Assembly (NCBI GenBank): GCA_910577015.1
Contig: CAJTKU010000005.1
Location: 118,536-182,535 of the forward strand
Direction: 5' to 3'
DNA length: 64,000 bases
Origin: an uncultured Lachnospiraceae bacterium
GTDB lineage: Bacteria; Bacillota; Clostridia; Lachnospirales; Lachnospiraceae
The notes under the pieces are model-generated. The model was not told the origin of the DNA. It worked only from the letters and a program-made list of their open reading frames with translations, and ran no database searches. A program made the position numbers and the translations under genes. This document shows positions 7,225-16,390 of this stretch, piece by piece; positions within the stretch are counted from its first letter, which is position 1, and the number at the start of each line of letters is the position of its first letter.

Positions 7225-9367
7225 CCTGTTCCTCTTTCTGTCCGGATGAATCCAAAGCGGTTATTTCATTTTTCACAAAACGCAGCACCACGGCAGAAAA
7301 CCGTGACAGCGTAAGGGATACTTTTCCTGACAACACCGGTATTTCCTGATGTACTGTGCTGTACCCTGTTTCCGTACTTTCAAAAATCTTCTTTATCACT
7401 GCCTGTTTCGGCACACCGACTTCCCAGACTCTTACTTCTTTTTCTATTTCCCTGTCATTATTATTGATTAACACGATGGTCTGGGCATTTTTGTCAAATC
7501 TGCCGTATGCCAGATAATTATAATCTTTTCCCAGACACTTCAGGGAACCTGTTTTAAGTTCCTGACAGGTTTTATGGATTTTAATAATTTCTTTGTGAAA
7601 TGCAATTAATTCCTTGTCTTCATATCCCCATGGATAAGTGCGTCTGTTATCCGGGTCCGTAAAGCCGCACAATCCGGCTTCATCCCCGTAATAGATTGCC
7701 GGAGCGCCCGGCCACGTCATCTGGATAACAACGGCTTCCCTAAATACGGCAGGATTGTTTCCTTCATTGGCGGCTTCCGGCCCCAATGTACTGGTACGCC
7801 CCACCTTGTGGCTCGTACGGGTCATAAAACGGGAATGGTCATGATTGGAAAGCTGGTTCATAGCCACCTGCAGGCTGGGTGTGGAAAAACTGGAACTATG
7901 ATGGTACATGGCGCCCCAAAAACTGTCCGCATTGCCCAAAAGGTCCTGTCGAAAATCGTCGCTGTGTTTTTCCATACCTGTTAAAAACCATGTGACAGGC
8001 TCCATAAAAGCGTCATAGTTCATGACGGAATCCCATTCCCTGCCCTGCAGCCAGTCCCTGGTATCCCCATAATGCTCCGCCAAAATAACAGCATTGGGAT
8101 TGGCTTGTTTTACTGCTTTTCTGAACTCTTTCCAAAAATAATGGTTGTACTCCGGGGAAAATCCCAAATCCGCCGCCACATCCAGACGCCACCCGTCTAC
8201 ATTAAATGGCGGGGATACCCATTTTCTGGCAATGTGCATCACATAATCAAAAAGCTCCTTGGAACCTTCGTAGTTGAGCTTTGGAAGCGTATCATGCCCC
8301 CACCATCCATCGTAGGTGGGATTATAAGGCCATCTGTTTTTGTCATGAAATAGGAAATAATTGCTGTATGGGCTGTCTTTAGAAACGTAAGCGCCCTTTT
8401 CATATCCTTCTGCATTTTCGTAAATGCATTCCCTGTCCATCCACTTATTAAAAGAACCGCAATGGTTAAATACGCCGTCCAGAATCACCTTGATGCCTCT
8501 CTTATGCGCTTCCTCCACAAAATGGATGAATAAGGCATTGCTGGCTTCCAGATTGACTTTATTGGTGACCCTGTTGATATATTTTGAAGCAGCCCTGTTT
8601 TCCTTCTGCCCGTTTTGTAAAAGCTCTCCTTTTTCTTCTACAATTTTTCCGATATGGGGGTCGATATAATCATAATCCTGAATATCATATTTATGGTTGG
8701 AGGGGGATACAAACAATGGGTTAAAATAAATCACTTCCACGCCCAAATCCATCAAATAGTCCATTTTATCAAGAACGCCCTGCAGGTCCCCGCCGTAAAA
8801 TTCACGGACATCCATCGTCGCCGGATACCGGTTCCAGCTTTCCACATGATGAACGTTTTCCCCGATGTAACAATACTCATTGGTTTCCACGTCGTTGCTA
8901 CTGTCACCCCTTGCAAAACGGTCGATGTAAATCTGGTACATAACAGCGCCCTTTGCCCATGCAGGCGTTTTAAAACCGGGAATTACCGCAAAATCATAAT
9001 ATTCATTGACTTCCTGATTCAATCCCCTCATATCGTAAAAACCGACTATTTTGCCGACTTGAATCTCAAAGTGGTAAGTAATTTTTACATTGTCCAGCTG
9101 AACCTGAATCGCATAAAAATCAAAAACCTCGTCAGACTTCTCCTTCAACATGAGAAGTTTTTCTCCCCGGCATACCAAAAACACCCTGTCGACATTATTT
9201 TTAGATGTCCGGAAGCGTATCGTAATTTCTTCATAAGCATTTGGCTCCGAAGGAGTTACATATTCTTCCGTGGTATCACTGAAAAGCGCTCTTTTATTTA
9301 AAACCGGCCGCATAGAAGAAATATACAGCTGACTATATTCTGCTTTCCTCAATTTGTCCATATCCAT
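7202..9367 (-). CDS. GH13 alpha-glycosidase (neopullulanase/cyclomaltodextrinase type)
   Basis: A 721-residue cytosolic enzyme with no signal peptide. An N-terminal beta-sandwich (about 40-130) is followed by the (beta/alpha)8 barrel. Conserved GH13 regions are DGVFNH (297-302), GWRLDVAAD with nucleophile Asp396, AEHYGD with acid/base Glu431, and NHD with Asp510. A C-terminal beta domain follows from about 620. Such enzymes hydrolyse maltodextrins or cyclodextrins that have been imported. It has its own promoter upstream and no transporter beside it. The exact specificity (maltogenic, pullulan, cyclodextrin) cannot be decided from the sequence. The C-terminal codons lie in the terminator stem. 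Confidence 0.93.
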   Translation of the reverse strand: MDMDKLRKAEYSQLYISSMRPVLNKRALFSDTTEEYVTPSEPNAYEEITIRFRTSKNNVDRVFLVCRGEKLLMLKEKSDEVFDFYAIQVQLDNVKITYHFEIQVGKIVGFYDMRGLNQEVNEYYDFAVIPGFKTPAWAKGAVMYQIYIDRFARGDSSNDVETNEYCYIGENVHHVESWNRYPATMDVREFYGGDLQGVLDKMDYLMDLGVEVIYFNPLFVSPSNHKYDIQDYDYIDPHIGKIVEEKGELLQNGQKENRAASKYINRVTNKVNLEASNALFIHFVEEAHKRGIKVILDGVFNHCGSFNKWMDRECIYENAEGYEKGAYVSKDSPYSNYFLFHDKNRWPYNPTYDGWWGHDTLPKLNYEGSKELFDYVMHIARKWVSPPFNVDGWRLDVAADLGFSPEYNHYFWKEFRKAVKQANPNAVILAEHYGDTRDWLQGREWDSVMNYDAFMEPVTWFLTGMEKHSDDFRQDLLGNADSFWGAMYHHSSSFSTPSLQVAMNQLSNHDHSRFMTRTSHKVGRTSTLGPEAANEGNNPAVFREAVVIQMTWPGAPAIYYGDEAGLCGFTDPDNRRTYPWGYEDKELIAFHKEIIKIHKTCQELKTGSLKCLGKDYNYLAYGRFDKNAQTIVLINNNDREIEKEVRVWEVGVPKQAVIKKIFESTETGYSTVHQEIPVLSGKVSLTLSRFSAVVLRFVKNEITALDSSGQKEEQAKRFWFF

Positions 9368-9405
9368 AAATTGACAACCTCTTCTTAACTTATCATGTCT
9401 ATTCT

Positions 9406-9434
9406 ATTTTATAATATTCATCCTTCCTATGCAA
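9406..9434 (-). promoter_or_regulatory. Promoter of the GH13 gene
   Basis: Read on the minus strand, -35 TTGCAT and -10 TAAAAT are separated by 17 nt. The GH13 start codon lies 39 nt beyond the -10, preceded by AGAGG. Confidence 0.5.
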
Positions 9435-9464
9435 GGAAAATCCCGTATGTGTTTTTCACAAAGT

Positions 9465-9496
9465 AAAAAAGACAGTTTTCGCAGACTGTCTTTTTT
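9465..9496. terminator. Terminator downstream of ftsH
   Basis: An 11-bp stem AAAAAAGACAG / CTGTCTTTTTT with a 10-nt loop. It lies 176 nt after the ftsH stop and upstream of the GH13 promoter. The 170 nt between it and ftsH are AT-rich with a G7 run at about 9549 and no gene. Confidence 0.75.
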
Positions 9497-9672
9497 AGAG
9501 AAGGTATTTCTTTCTTATGGGGTATAGCAAAAACTATATAATGTATTGGGGGGGTTACGAGTATTATAATAGCATAGCCTATTCCTGTCGTCTATTCCCA
9601 CAATTCACAAATATTACAATTTTAGACTAATATTTTTGTATAATATATACAATAGTATATTGTGCAGAATGA

Positions 9673-11478
9673 CTAAAACAAAGATTCAAACTCTTCCCTG
9701 TTAATCTTTTCTTTCTCCAAAAGCAATGCTGCTGCCTTATGAAGCACGTCCTGATGCTCCAGAATGATTTCTTTTGCCTTGGAATAACACTCGTCTATAA
9801 TAGATTTCACTTCCCTGTCAATCTCACCGGCAACCGATTCGCTATGGGCGCGTGTATGCGCAAGGTCACGTCCGATAAACACTTCATCGTCGCTTTCATC
9901 GTAATTAATAACCCCGATATTCTGCGACATACCAAATCTGGTTACCATTTTACGGGCTACCTTTGTTGCTTTCTTGATATCACTGGAGGCGCCTGTGGTA
10001 ATATCGTCAAAAATAATTTCTTCGGCAATACGTCCTCCAAGGGAAACCATGATATCCTGCATCATCTTTCCCTTTGTCAAAAACATTTCATCCTTTTCCG
10101 GCAGCGGCATGGTATAGCCTGCAGCGCCGATTCCCGTAGGAATAATGGATACGGAATACACCGGCCCGACATCCGGCAGCACATGGAACAAAATGGCATG
10201 ACCTGCTTCATGATAGGCTGTAATTTTCTTTTCTTTATCAGAAATGATACGGCTTTTCTTTTCCGCACCGATTCCCACTTTAATAAATGCTTTCTTAATA
10301 TCCTCCTGATTGATATAAAGCCTGTTATCCATTGCGGCATTGATAGCCGCCTCGTTTAAGAGGTTTTCCAAATCAGCGCCTGTAAAACCTGCCGTTGTCT
10401 GTGCAATCTGCTGCAGGTTCACATCGTCCCCAAGCGGCTTATTCTTGGAGTGTACTTTTAATATATCTTCCCTTCCCCCGATATCCGGCGTTCCCACGGC
10501 AATTTTCCTGTCAAATCTGCCGGGACGGAGTATGGCAGGGTCCAAAATATCTACACGGTTCGTCGCCGCCATGACAATAATGCCTTCGTTTACGCCAAAA
10601 CCGTCCATTTCCACCAAAAGCTGGTTGAGCGTCTGCTCTCTTTCGTCATGTCCGCCGCCCATACCGGTACCGCGCCGTCTGGCAACGGCGTCTATCTCAT
10701 CAATAAACACAATACAGGGCGCATGCTTTTTTGCATCCGCAAACAAATCCCTGACGCGGGAAGCGCCTACGCCTACAAACATTTCCACGAAATCAGAACC
10801 GGATATGCTAAAAAACGGGACGTTTGCCTCCCCTGCTATCGCTTTGGCGAGAAGCGTCTTACCTGTACCGGGAGGGCCCTCCAAAAGGACTCCCTTCGGT
10901 ATTCTTGCGCCCACCCTGGTAAACTTCCCGGGGGCTTTTAAAAAATCTATAATTTCATAAAGTTCTTCTTTTTCTTCTTTCAGGCCCGCAACATCCTTTA
11001 AGCCGATTCTGCCTTCTCCCATGGAAAGCCTCGCCCGGCTTTTGCCAAAATTCATCATTTTACCGTTGCTGCCACTGTTGGCATTTTGGGATGATATCGT
11101 AAAAAAGATAAATATGCCCACGACAAGCACCACAATAATCGGCAGTACGGTGGTCCAAAATACATTATCACCCGGTATTTCCTGTATCTGCGGCTCAATG
11201 CCGTGTTTCCTGACCAGCTTTTCAAGCTCTGTTACATCAGTGGCATAAAGAGTCTTTTCTTCCCCTGATTTCAGAACAATCTCAAGTGAGCCCGTAGGCG
11301 TTTCCCTGTTAGGTTTTATGATGACCTCTTTTACCTTATCCTCTGTGATGTCCTGTATCAGCTTTGCCTGACTGTATTCGGTGTTCCTTCTTTCCCAGGG
11401 ACCAAAAATCGCAACAATAAATATCAACAGGATAATAATCAAAAAAAACTGGTTAAAACCTCTTCCATTTTGTTTCAA
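9673..11478 (-). CDS. ftsH: ATP-dependent zinc metalloprotease FtsH
   Basis: A 601-residue membrane protease of normal length that degrades misfolded membrane proteins and regulators. There are two membrane segments (about 10-26 and 109-128) with an extracytoplasmic domain between. The AAA module has Walker A GPPGTGKT (201-208), Walker B VFIDEID (257-263) and the arginine-finger region ILRPGRFDR. The zinc site HEAGH is at 423-427. It is last in the tilS-hpt-ftsH cluster, a conserved order in Firmicutes, and starts about 36 nt after hpt. Confidence 0.98.
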   Translation of the reverse strand: MKQNGRGFNQFFLIIILLIFIVAIFGPWERRNTEYSQAKLIQDITEDKVKEVIIKPNRETPTGSLEIVLKSGEEKTLYATDVTELEKLVRKHGIEPQIQEIPGDNVFWTTVLPIIVVLVVGIFIFFTISSQNANSGSNGKMMNFGKSRARLSMGEGRIGLKDVAGLKEEKEELYEIIDFLKAPGKFTRVGARIPKGVLLEGPPGTGKTLLAKAIAGEANVPFFSISGSDFVEMFVGVGASRVRDLFADAKKHAPCIVFIDEIDAVARRRGTGMGGGHDEREQTLNQLLVEMDGFGVNEGIIVMAATNRVDILDPAILRPGRFDRKIAVGTPDIGGREDILKVHSKNKPLGDDVNLQQIAQTTAGFTGADLENLLNEAAINAAMDNRLYINQEDIKKAFIKVGIGAEKKSRIISDKEKKITAYHEAGHAILFHVLPDVGPVYSVSIIPTGIGAAGYTMPLPEKDEMFLTKGKMMQDIMVSLGGRIAEEIIFDDITTGASSDIKKATKVARKMVTRFGMSQNIGVINYDESDDEVFIGRDLAHTRAHSESVAGEIDREVKSIIDECYSKAKEIILEHQDVLHKAAALLLEKEKINREEFESLF

Positions 11479-11514
11479 GATAATTCCTCCTGACCGCAGA
11501 CAGCGGCCTCTTTT

Positions 11515-12042
11515 TTATTCCTCAAATTCTATAACGCCGATATACGGAAGGTTGCGGTATCGCTGGTCATAGTCCAATCCGTAACCTACTACAAATTCAT
11601 CCGGTATCTGAAAACCTGTATAATCCACCTGTACGTCTACCATGCGTCTCTCGGGCTTATCCAGAAGGGTACACAAGCGCAGGCTTTTGGGATTCCTTTC
11701 CCTCAGCATCTCCAACAGATAACTCAGCGTCCTGCCGGAATCCACAATATCCTCCACAACCAGTACGTCCTTATCCTTGATTGGGTCATCCAAATCCTTT
11801 ACAATCTTGACAACCCCGCTGGATTGGGTATTGCTTCCGTAACTGGAAACATACATGAAATCCAGAGAAACCGGAACGGTAATTCTCTTGGCAAGCTCAC
11901 ACAAAAAGAAGCTGCCTCCTTTTAAGACACAGATAAGGTGTACCTGCTTCCCTGCATAATCTTTGTTGATTTGGTCCCCTATTGCCTGTATTCTGTCGTC
12001 AACTTCCTTTTCCGTTAAAAGTACCCTTACATGCTCAGACAT
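11515..12042 (-). CDS. hpt: Hypoxanthine phosphoribosyltransferase
   Basis: A 175-residue purine salvage enzyme that converts hypoxanthine (and usually guanine) with PRPP to IMP or GMP. The PRPP-binding signature VLVVEDIVDSGRTL is at about residues 94-107, and the VLKGGSFF loop is at about 39-46. The length is that of Firmicute Hpt. It follows tilS after 4 nt and precedes ftsH, so the three are one transcript. In Bacillus, HprT and TilS jointly control ftsH expression; whether that holds here is not visible from the DNA. Confidence 0.97.
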   Translation of the reverse strand: MSEHVRVLLTEKEVDDRIQAIGDQINKDYAGKQVHLICVLKGGSFFLCELAKRITVPVSLDFMYVSSYGSNTQSSGVVKIVKDLDDPIKDKDVLVVEDIVDSGRTLSYLLEMLRERNPKSLRLCTLLDKPERRMVDVQVDYTGFQIPDEFVVGYGLDYDQRYRNLPYIGVIEFEE

Positions 12043-12046
12043 GCTT

Positions 12047-13483
12047 TCATCCTCCTTTTAATTGTACCTGCAAAATGCATTTTGTATTCTCACTTATCTT
12101 TATATAACTGCTGATACGATGTCCGACGACCCATAGCACATGGCTTTCTTCCGCCAGAAGCCAGATTTTTTCCCTCTCCGGTTTTGGTATTTTTTCCTCC
12201 ACCATATAGTTTTTAAGAGACTTTCTGTCATACGCCTGATTAAAGAAAAAATAGTCTCCGGTTTGTCTGGTGCGGATAGTTAGCGATTTTCTTATTTTAT
12301 CATAATCCATCCATTTCGTATACTGATTTTCTGGAATATTCATCGATTTTTCAAAAAAAACAGTCTTAAACTCCATATATTCCGTATCCGACAAATAAAT
12401 ACGAACCGGGTTTTCTCCCGGACCGGGCAGGCTAACCAAAAAACTTTTTTCATCTGCCGTCTTTTTTGCATCCGTCTTTTTTTCTATAATCACTTTTTCA
12501 TATTCCCGCCTGGCCGTCATCCGGCAGGGAAGATGCAGCTCCCGGTTTTTTTGATTTGTAAAAAGAGTCCTTACTTCCTCAATATGGACGCTGGCAATAT
12601 CCTTTCTGGCAGGCGTCAGCTTTTCCATACAATACATAATAACCCGTTTTTGCAAAAAAGGGGAATACAGCAACAGCTTTTCTGCTGACAACGCTTCTGC
12701 TTCATCCGAATGAAAGGTAACACAGACGTCATATGCCTTTTTCGTTTCTTCCCGTATAAAATCTTCTGTTTCCGACAGGATATCCGCAGCCCTTCCCATG
12801 TTTGCCACAGCGCCTCCTGCAATCTCTTTATCCGCATAAGGCAGGATATGATGGCGAATGCGGTTTCTGGTATAGCCGTCTTCTTCATTGGTGTAATCCG
12901 TACGCCATGTCATATGCTCTTTTAAAAGATAACTTTCTATTTCATCCCGGGTTACACACAACAGAGGACGAATAACCTCCGGTCCCCGCCCGTTATCCCT
13001 CAAAGGCCTGATACCCGCAAGACCGGTAAGCCCGCTTCCCCGAAACAGATGAAAGAGCATGGTTTCCGCCCTGTCGTTCATATTATGCGCCACCGCAATT
13101 TTTGCCTTTTTATTGAAAGCCTCCGGCGTTTCTTTTTTAAGCGCTTCTTCAAATGCTTCATAACGTACCTGCCTGCCTGCTTCTTCCGTGGAAATATGTC
13201 TGCTGTGCGCTATGGCTTCCACGTCCTTTTCCACCAGAAAAAAAGGAAGCTCATGTTCTTCACACAACTTCTTTACAAACAAGGCGTCCCCTGCGGCTTC
13301 TTTTCGGATAAGATGGTTGACATGCACAACAAGAAGCTGAAACGGCTTCTTTTTTTTCAGCGCTGACAACACAAGAAGGAGGCACACGGAATCCGCTCCT
13401 CCTGATACACCGGCAACCACAACATCTCCTTCCGATACCATATGAAATTTATCCATATATCCGCTGACTTTTTCTATCAACAT
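12047..13483 (-). CDS. tilS: tRNA(Ile)-lysidine synthase
   Basis: A 478-residue ATP-pyrophosphatase that converts C34 of tRNA-Ile(CAU) to lysidine so that AUA is read as Ile. The PP-loop SGGADS is at residues 27-32. The N-terminal domain also has HNMNDRAETMLFHLFRGSGLTG, the family hallmark, around 132-153. The TilS C-terminal domain lies around 385-470. It is an essential gene with expected length. It follows the SpoIIE-like gene and overlaps the operon with hpt. Confidence 0.97.
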   Translation of the reverse strand: MLIEKVSGYMDKFHMVSEGDVVVAGVSGGADSVCLLLVLSALKKKKPFQLLVVHVNHLIRKEAAGDALFVKKLCEEHELPFFLVEKDVEAIAHSRHISTEEAGRQVRYEAFEEALKKETPEAFNKKAKIAVAHNMNDRAETMLFHLFRGSGLTGLAGIRPLRDNGRGPEVIRPLLCVTRDEIESYLLKEHMTWRTDYTNEEDGYTRNRIRHHILPYADKEIAGGAVANMGRAADILSETEDFIREETKKAYDVCVTFHSDEAEALSAEKLLLYSPFLQKRVIMYCMEKLTPARKDIASVHIEEVRTLFTNQKNRELHLPCRMTARREYEKVIIEKKTDAKKTADEKSFLVSLPGPGENPVRIYLSDTEYMEFKTVFFEKSMNIPENQYTKWMDYDKIRKSLTIRTRQTGDYFFFNQAYDRKSLKNYMVEEKIPKPEREKIWLLAEESHVLWVVGHRISSYIKISENTKCILQVQLKGG

Positions 13484-13557
13484 GACTTATTCCGATTACC
13501 GCCGTCGTTTGGTTTCTGTCTTAATCATAATCGGTTTGCGGCAAAAAAGCAAGCGTA

Positions 13558-14745
13558 TCAGGAATTTTGCCAGATACCCAAAACCAGTATTGTCATGTCG
13601 TCCCGGATATGTCCCCTTGATTTTCTCAGTACTGTCTGCAGCAATGCTTCCGCCAGTTCCCGTGGGTTTTCCTGCTCCAGGTTTCCTATGATTTCACTGA
13701 GTTCTTCCTTATAGTCGCTTTCTTCCACGGCGTCGACAATCCCGTCTGACACCATGAAAACATAGTCCCCGTCCATGAGCCTGCGGCGGACGCTTTCTTC
13801 ATCAATACCTTTAAATATGCCGAGCGGAAGCGTACCTGTGGAAATCTGCTCCACCATATGTTCCCTTTTAATAAAGGAAGACGCAGCGCCCACTTTTGTA
13901 AATTCACAGATTCCGTCGTACAAATCCAATTCACAGATATCCAGGGTGGACATGTTCTGTTCTTCCCCTTTTGCAATCAACGCGCTGTTTACCAGATTGG
14001 CGGCAGCTTTCGGCCTGTAACCGGCCTCCATTAATTTTTCCATCAAATCCAGAACCATCTCGCTGTCCGCACAGGCTTTTTCACCGGAACCCATGCCGTC
14101 CGACAAAAGAAGAGTAATTTTCCCTTTCTCCGATTCCAGAAACGCATAGTTGTCCCCTGATTTCTGCTCCGTTTCTTTTACTGCCCTTGCCGCGCCCGTT
14201 AACACTACATACCTGGCTTCTTCCATAAAAGTATAGCTGCGTATACTGCCGTCCAAAAGATAGGGACAGTTCATGGCGGGCACCAGCCTTAAATCCAGCA
14301 TTACAGAGAGCATGTCCGCGGTTTCCTCAACGCTGACCCCTCCCGCTTTTTCCGCAGACATATTCAGGTTAATTTTTGTGCGTCCGGCTTCACTGTCTAT
14401 GTAATACAAATCATTGACCAGAACGCCTTCTCCCCGAAGGGTCTGGATAATCTGCCTGCGTTTCCTTTCCGGGAACGGTCTGTAAGAAAATACTTCTCCC
14501 GCCACTTCTGCCATTACACCTGCCATTTCATTCAGATTATCAGCCAGCATACATCTGTTTTCCCACAGCTTTCTGTTATACAGGCGGCTCTGCCTGGACT
14601 CCTCGTCCTGATTCCACTGAAATTCTTCATCCAATGTCTTTGCGATTTCCTTAAAAGAATCCGCATATCCCAAAAGCTTTTGTTTTCCATATTCAGAAAG
14701 CAGAAAAGTTCTCTCCAATCCTTTTTCTCCCAATATTTTTTTCAT
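13558..14745 (-). CDS. spoIIE: SpoIIE-type PP2C phosphatase lacking the membrane domain
   Basis: A 395-residue protein that matches only the cytosolic half of SpoIIE. A linker region (about 20-170) precedes a PPM/PP2C phosphatase domain with SDGMGSG (215-221), VSDGIVD (332-338) and RDDMTILVLG near the C-terminus. Full-length SpoIIE has about 800 residues with ten membrane spans at the N-terminus. None is present, and the 125 nt upstream hold a terminator, not a lost N-terminal part. SpoIIE dephosphorylates SpoIIAA and thereby activates sigma-F in the forespore. The position between divIC and tilS is the canonical spoIIE locus. A soluble form could be functional or a relic of reduced sporulation. 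Confidence 0.85.
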   Translation of the reverse strand: MKKILGEKGLERTFLLSEYGKQKLLGYADSFKEIAKTLDEEFQWNQDEESRQSRLYNRKLWENRCMLADNLNEMAGVMAEVAGEVFSYRPFPERKRRQIIQTLRGEGVLVNDLYYIDSEAGRTKINLNMSAEKAGGVSVEETADMLSVMLDLRLVPAMNCPYLLDGSIRSYTFMEEARYVVLTGAARAVKETEQKSGDNYAFLESEKGKITLLLSDGMGSGEKACADSEMVLDLMEKLMEAGYRPKAAANLVNSALIAKGEEQNMSTLDICELDLYDGICEFTKVGAASSFIKREHMVEQISTGTLPLGIFKGIDEESVRRRLMDGDYVFMVSDGIVDAVEESDYKEELSEIIGNLEQENPRELAEALLQTVLRKSRGHIRDDMTILVLGIWQNS

Positions 14746-14838
14746 AGTATCTTTTTCCCTCCGTTGCCTATCTATTATAGGGGAAAGGATTCTCGTATTT
14801 TGTCAAATTTTTTCCCGGCTGCCACTTTTTTTTACGAC

Positions 14839-14867
14839 AAAAAACCCCATCCCAAAAAACAGGATGG
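14839..14867 (-). terminator. Terminator downstream of divIC
   Basis: On the minus strand, CCATCC and GGATGG pair around an 8-9 nt T-rich loop and are followed by GGTTTTTTG. It lies directly after the divIC stop, so spoIIE probably has its own promoter in the remaining 90 nt. Confidence 0.65.
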
Positions 14868-14869
14868 AG

Positions 14870-15187
14870 CTAATTCTGCTTAAATATTATTTCTCCTTCA
14901 TACACCAGCCCGAGCTTATCGTGGGCAACCTCTTCTACATATCCCTTGGTATGCGTGTACTTCTCGTATTCTTTAATCTCCTCCGCCCTTACCTCTTCCG
15001 CCGTAATCTGCTCATTTAACAATTCAATCCTTGCCTGATTGGCTTTCATTTTGGCTCCGATTTCCACTCTTTTAATGGCAACTACAACCAGAATCATTAC
15101 CACAACCAGAGTCACAAGAAACATGCTGAAACGGTTTTGGCGTTTTTTGCGGTAGACAGTTTTTTTTCTTTTTCTGCCTGCTGTCAT
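14870..15187 (-). CDS. divIC: Septum formation initiator (DivIC/FtsB family)
   Basis: A 105-residue bitopic protein. A very basic cytosolic N-terminus (KRKKTVYRKKRQNR) is followed by one membrane span (about 22-39), then a coiled coil (ANQARIELLNEQITAEE) and a C-terminal segment with the typical DKLGLVYEGEIIFK. DivIC joins FtsL and DivIB/FtsQ in the divisome. The location between yabQ and spoIIE is as in Bacillus and Clostridia. A terminator follows. Confidence 0.93.
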   Translation of the reverse strand: MTAGRKRKKTVYRKKRQNRFSMFLVTLVVVMILVVVAIKRVEIGAKMKANQARIELLNEQITAEEVRAEEIKEYEKYTHTKGYVEEVAHDKLGLVYEGEIIFKQN

Positions 15188-15215
15188 AATATTCCTTCCA
15201 CAATCGTGCGTAAGT

Positions 15216-15704
15216 TTATTGTTTACATAAAATAATTTTAATCAATTTTTTGCATGCCGTCAACTTCTTTTTTAAAAATCCTTTTGCCCGCCTGCTGCCG
15301 TTTGCCATTTTCTGTCCGGCTTTCTTGCTTTTTTTGGCAAGGAACCTGAAAGGCGTTCCGATGATTTTGAATATCTTTTTAAAAACACCCAATACGCTCT
15401 TTAAAACGCGGGACATCAGATTTACAAAAAGGGGGCTGAGTGTTTTTTTATAAAGAAACATACCCATCAAAGCGCCCAGGATGGCAAACCACCGCAGCGT
15501 CCCGTTACTTTGCGTATGCATCAGATAAAAAACACTTACCGCACAAAAAAACCAGAAAAGAATGTCCTCCAGGGAAACAAAAAACGCATTATGAGTACAG
15601 ACTCTTCTCCATATCCGAAAAATGTCATATACAAAAGTGATAAAAATTCCCATTAAAAGGGAATAGAGCAGAAACAGATTTTCACTGATTGCAGGACTGC
15701 TCAT
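15216..15704 (-). CDS. yabQ: Spore cortex biosynthesis protein YabQ
   Basis: A 162-residue membrane protein with about four hydrophobic segments in the first 95 residues, starting with LFLLYSLLMGIFITFVYDIFRIWRR, the conserved YabQ signature. A long, very basic C-terminal tail (KKSKKAGQKMANGSRRAKGFLKKK) follows. In Bacillus YabQ is made in the mother cell and is needed for cortex synthesis. It lies 12 nt after yabP. Its presence, with yabP, supports a spore-forming organism. Confidence 0.92.
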   Translation of the reverse strand: MSSPAISENLFLLYSLLMGIFITFVYDIFRIWRRVCTHNAFFVSLEDILFWFFCAVSVFYLMHTQSNGTLRWFAILGALMGMFLYKKTLSPLFVNLMSRVLKSVLGVFKKIFKIIGTPFRFLAKKSKKAGQKMANGSRRAKGFLKKKLTACKKLIKIILCKQ

Positions 15705-15716
15705 GGAAACTCCCTT

Positions 15717-16007
15717 CTATTTGAACAGCTTTGACAGAAGGGATTCACCTTTATTTCCATAACTTGTGCTTTCCGAATAGGTAAGGCTGTCTATTTTTCC
15801 GTCGACATCTACTTCGCCTTTATCCAGTGTCAGCCGGTTTACATGCAAATCGTCTCCTTTAATCATCAACATGCCCTGGTCTGTTTCCAGTAAAATTTCA
15901 TGAATGTCAAAAGACAATACATCGTTTACACCGTTGATGGTGCATGTCTTTCTGTTGGTCAGCATGATTTTATGTACCCGCTTATTTGTGCTGTTTAAAT
16001 CTTCCAT
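15717..16007 (-). CDS. yabP: Sporulation protein YabP
   Basis: A 96-residue protein of the YabP family: NRKTCTINGVNDVLSFD, then ILLETDQGMLMIKGDDLHVNRLTLDKGEVDVDG, then a variable tail. The ATG at 16007 is preferred over one at 16025 because AGGGGG lies 7 nt upstream of it. YabP acts in spore coat or cortex assembly with YabQ, which follows after 12 nt. Confidence 0.93.
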   Translation of the reverse strand: MEDLNSTNKRVHKIMLTNRKTCTINGVNDVLSFDIHEILLETDQGMLMIKGDDLHVNRLTLDKGEVDVDGKIDSLTYSESTSYGNKGESLLSKLFK

Positions 16008-16066
16008 GAAAATACCCCCTGCCATACTTTATAATAGTATATTAGCAGGGGCAGGGCATTATTACA

Positions 16067-16306
16067 TTAAATATACCGAAACAACTCTTTTGCTTCTTCT
16101 TTTTTTACCGTTTCCTGCACTTGAAGCACTTCGACTTTTACATCCTTATTGCCAAATGAAATGGTGATAATATCTCCCTCTTTTACATTGGCGGAAGCTT
16201 TGGCAGGTTTGTCGTTGATAAGCACCCTGCCGCTGTCACAGGCTTCATTTGCCACTGTCCGCCGCTTTATCAGCCGGGACACTTTTAAATATTTGTCCAA
16301 TCTCAT
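16067..16306 (-). CDS. rqcP: S4 RNA-binding protein RqcP (YabO/HslR family)
   Basis: A 79-residue single S4 domain: MRLDKYLKVSRLIKRRTVANEACDSGRVLIND, followed by KEGDIITISFGNKDVKVEVL. In Bacillus RqcP works with RqcH on the 50S subunit to add alanine tails to stalled nascent chains. It lies in the canonical place between hup/mazG and yabP. Confidence 0.93.
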   Translation of the reverse strand: MRLDKYLKVSRLIKRRTVANEACDSGRVLINDKPAKASANVKEGDIITISFGNKDVKVEVLQVQETVKKEEAKELFRYI

Positions 16307-16330
16307 GGAAACCTCCCTGTTTTACCGGTG

Positions 16331-16363
16331 CAAAATAAAAGAGAACCTGTCCTCCAGGTTCTC
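16331..16363 (-). terminator. Terminator downstream of hup
   Basis: A 9-bp stem GAGAACCTG / CAGGTTCTC with a 5-nt loop, followed on the minus strand by TTTTATTTTG. It lies 28 nt after the hup stop and 25 nt upstream of rqcP. Confidence 0.8.
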
Positions 16364-16390
16364 TTCCTGTGTTTTATCCCAATGCCGCAA

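Noticed and set aside
9739..10960. Long open frames on the plus strand opposite ftsH.
   Set aside because: They are antisense shadows of a well-conserved gene and have no start signals.
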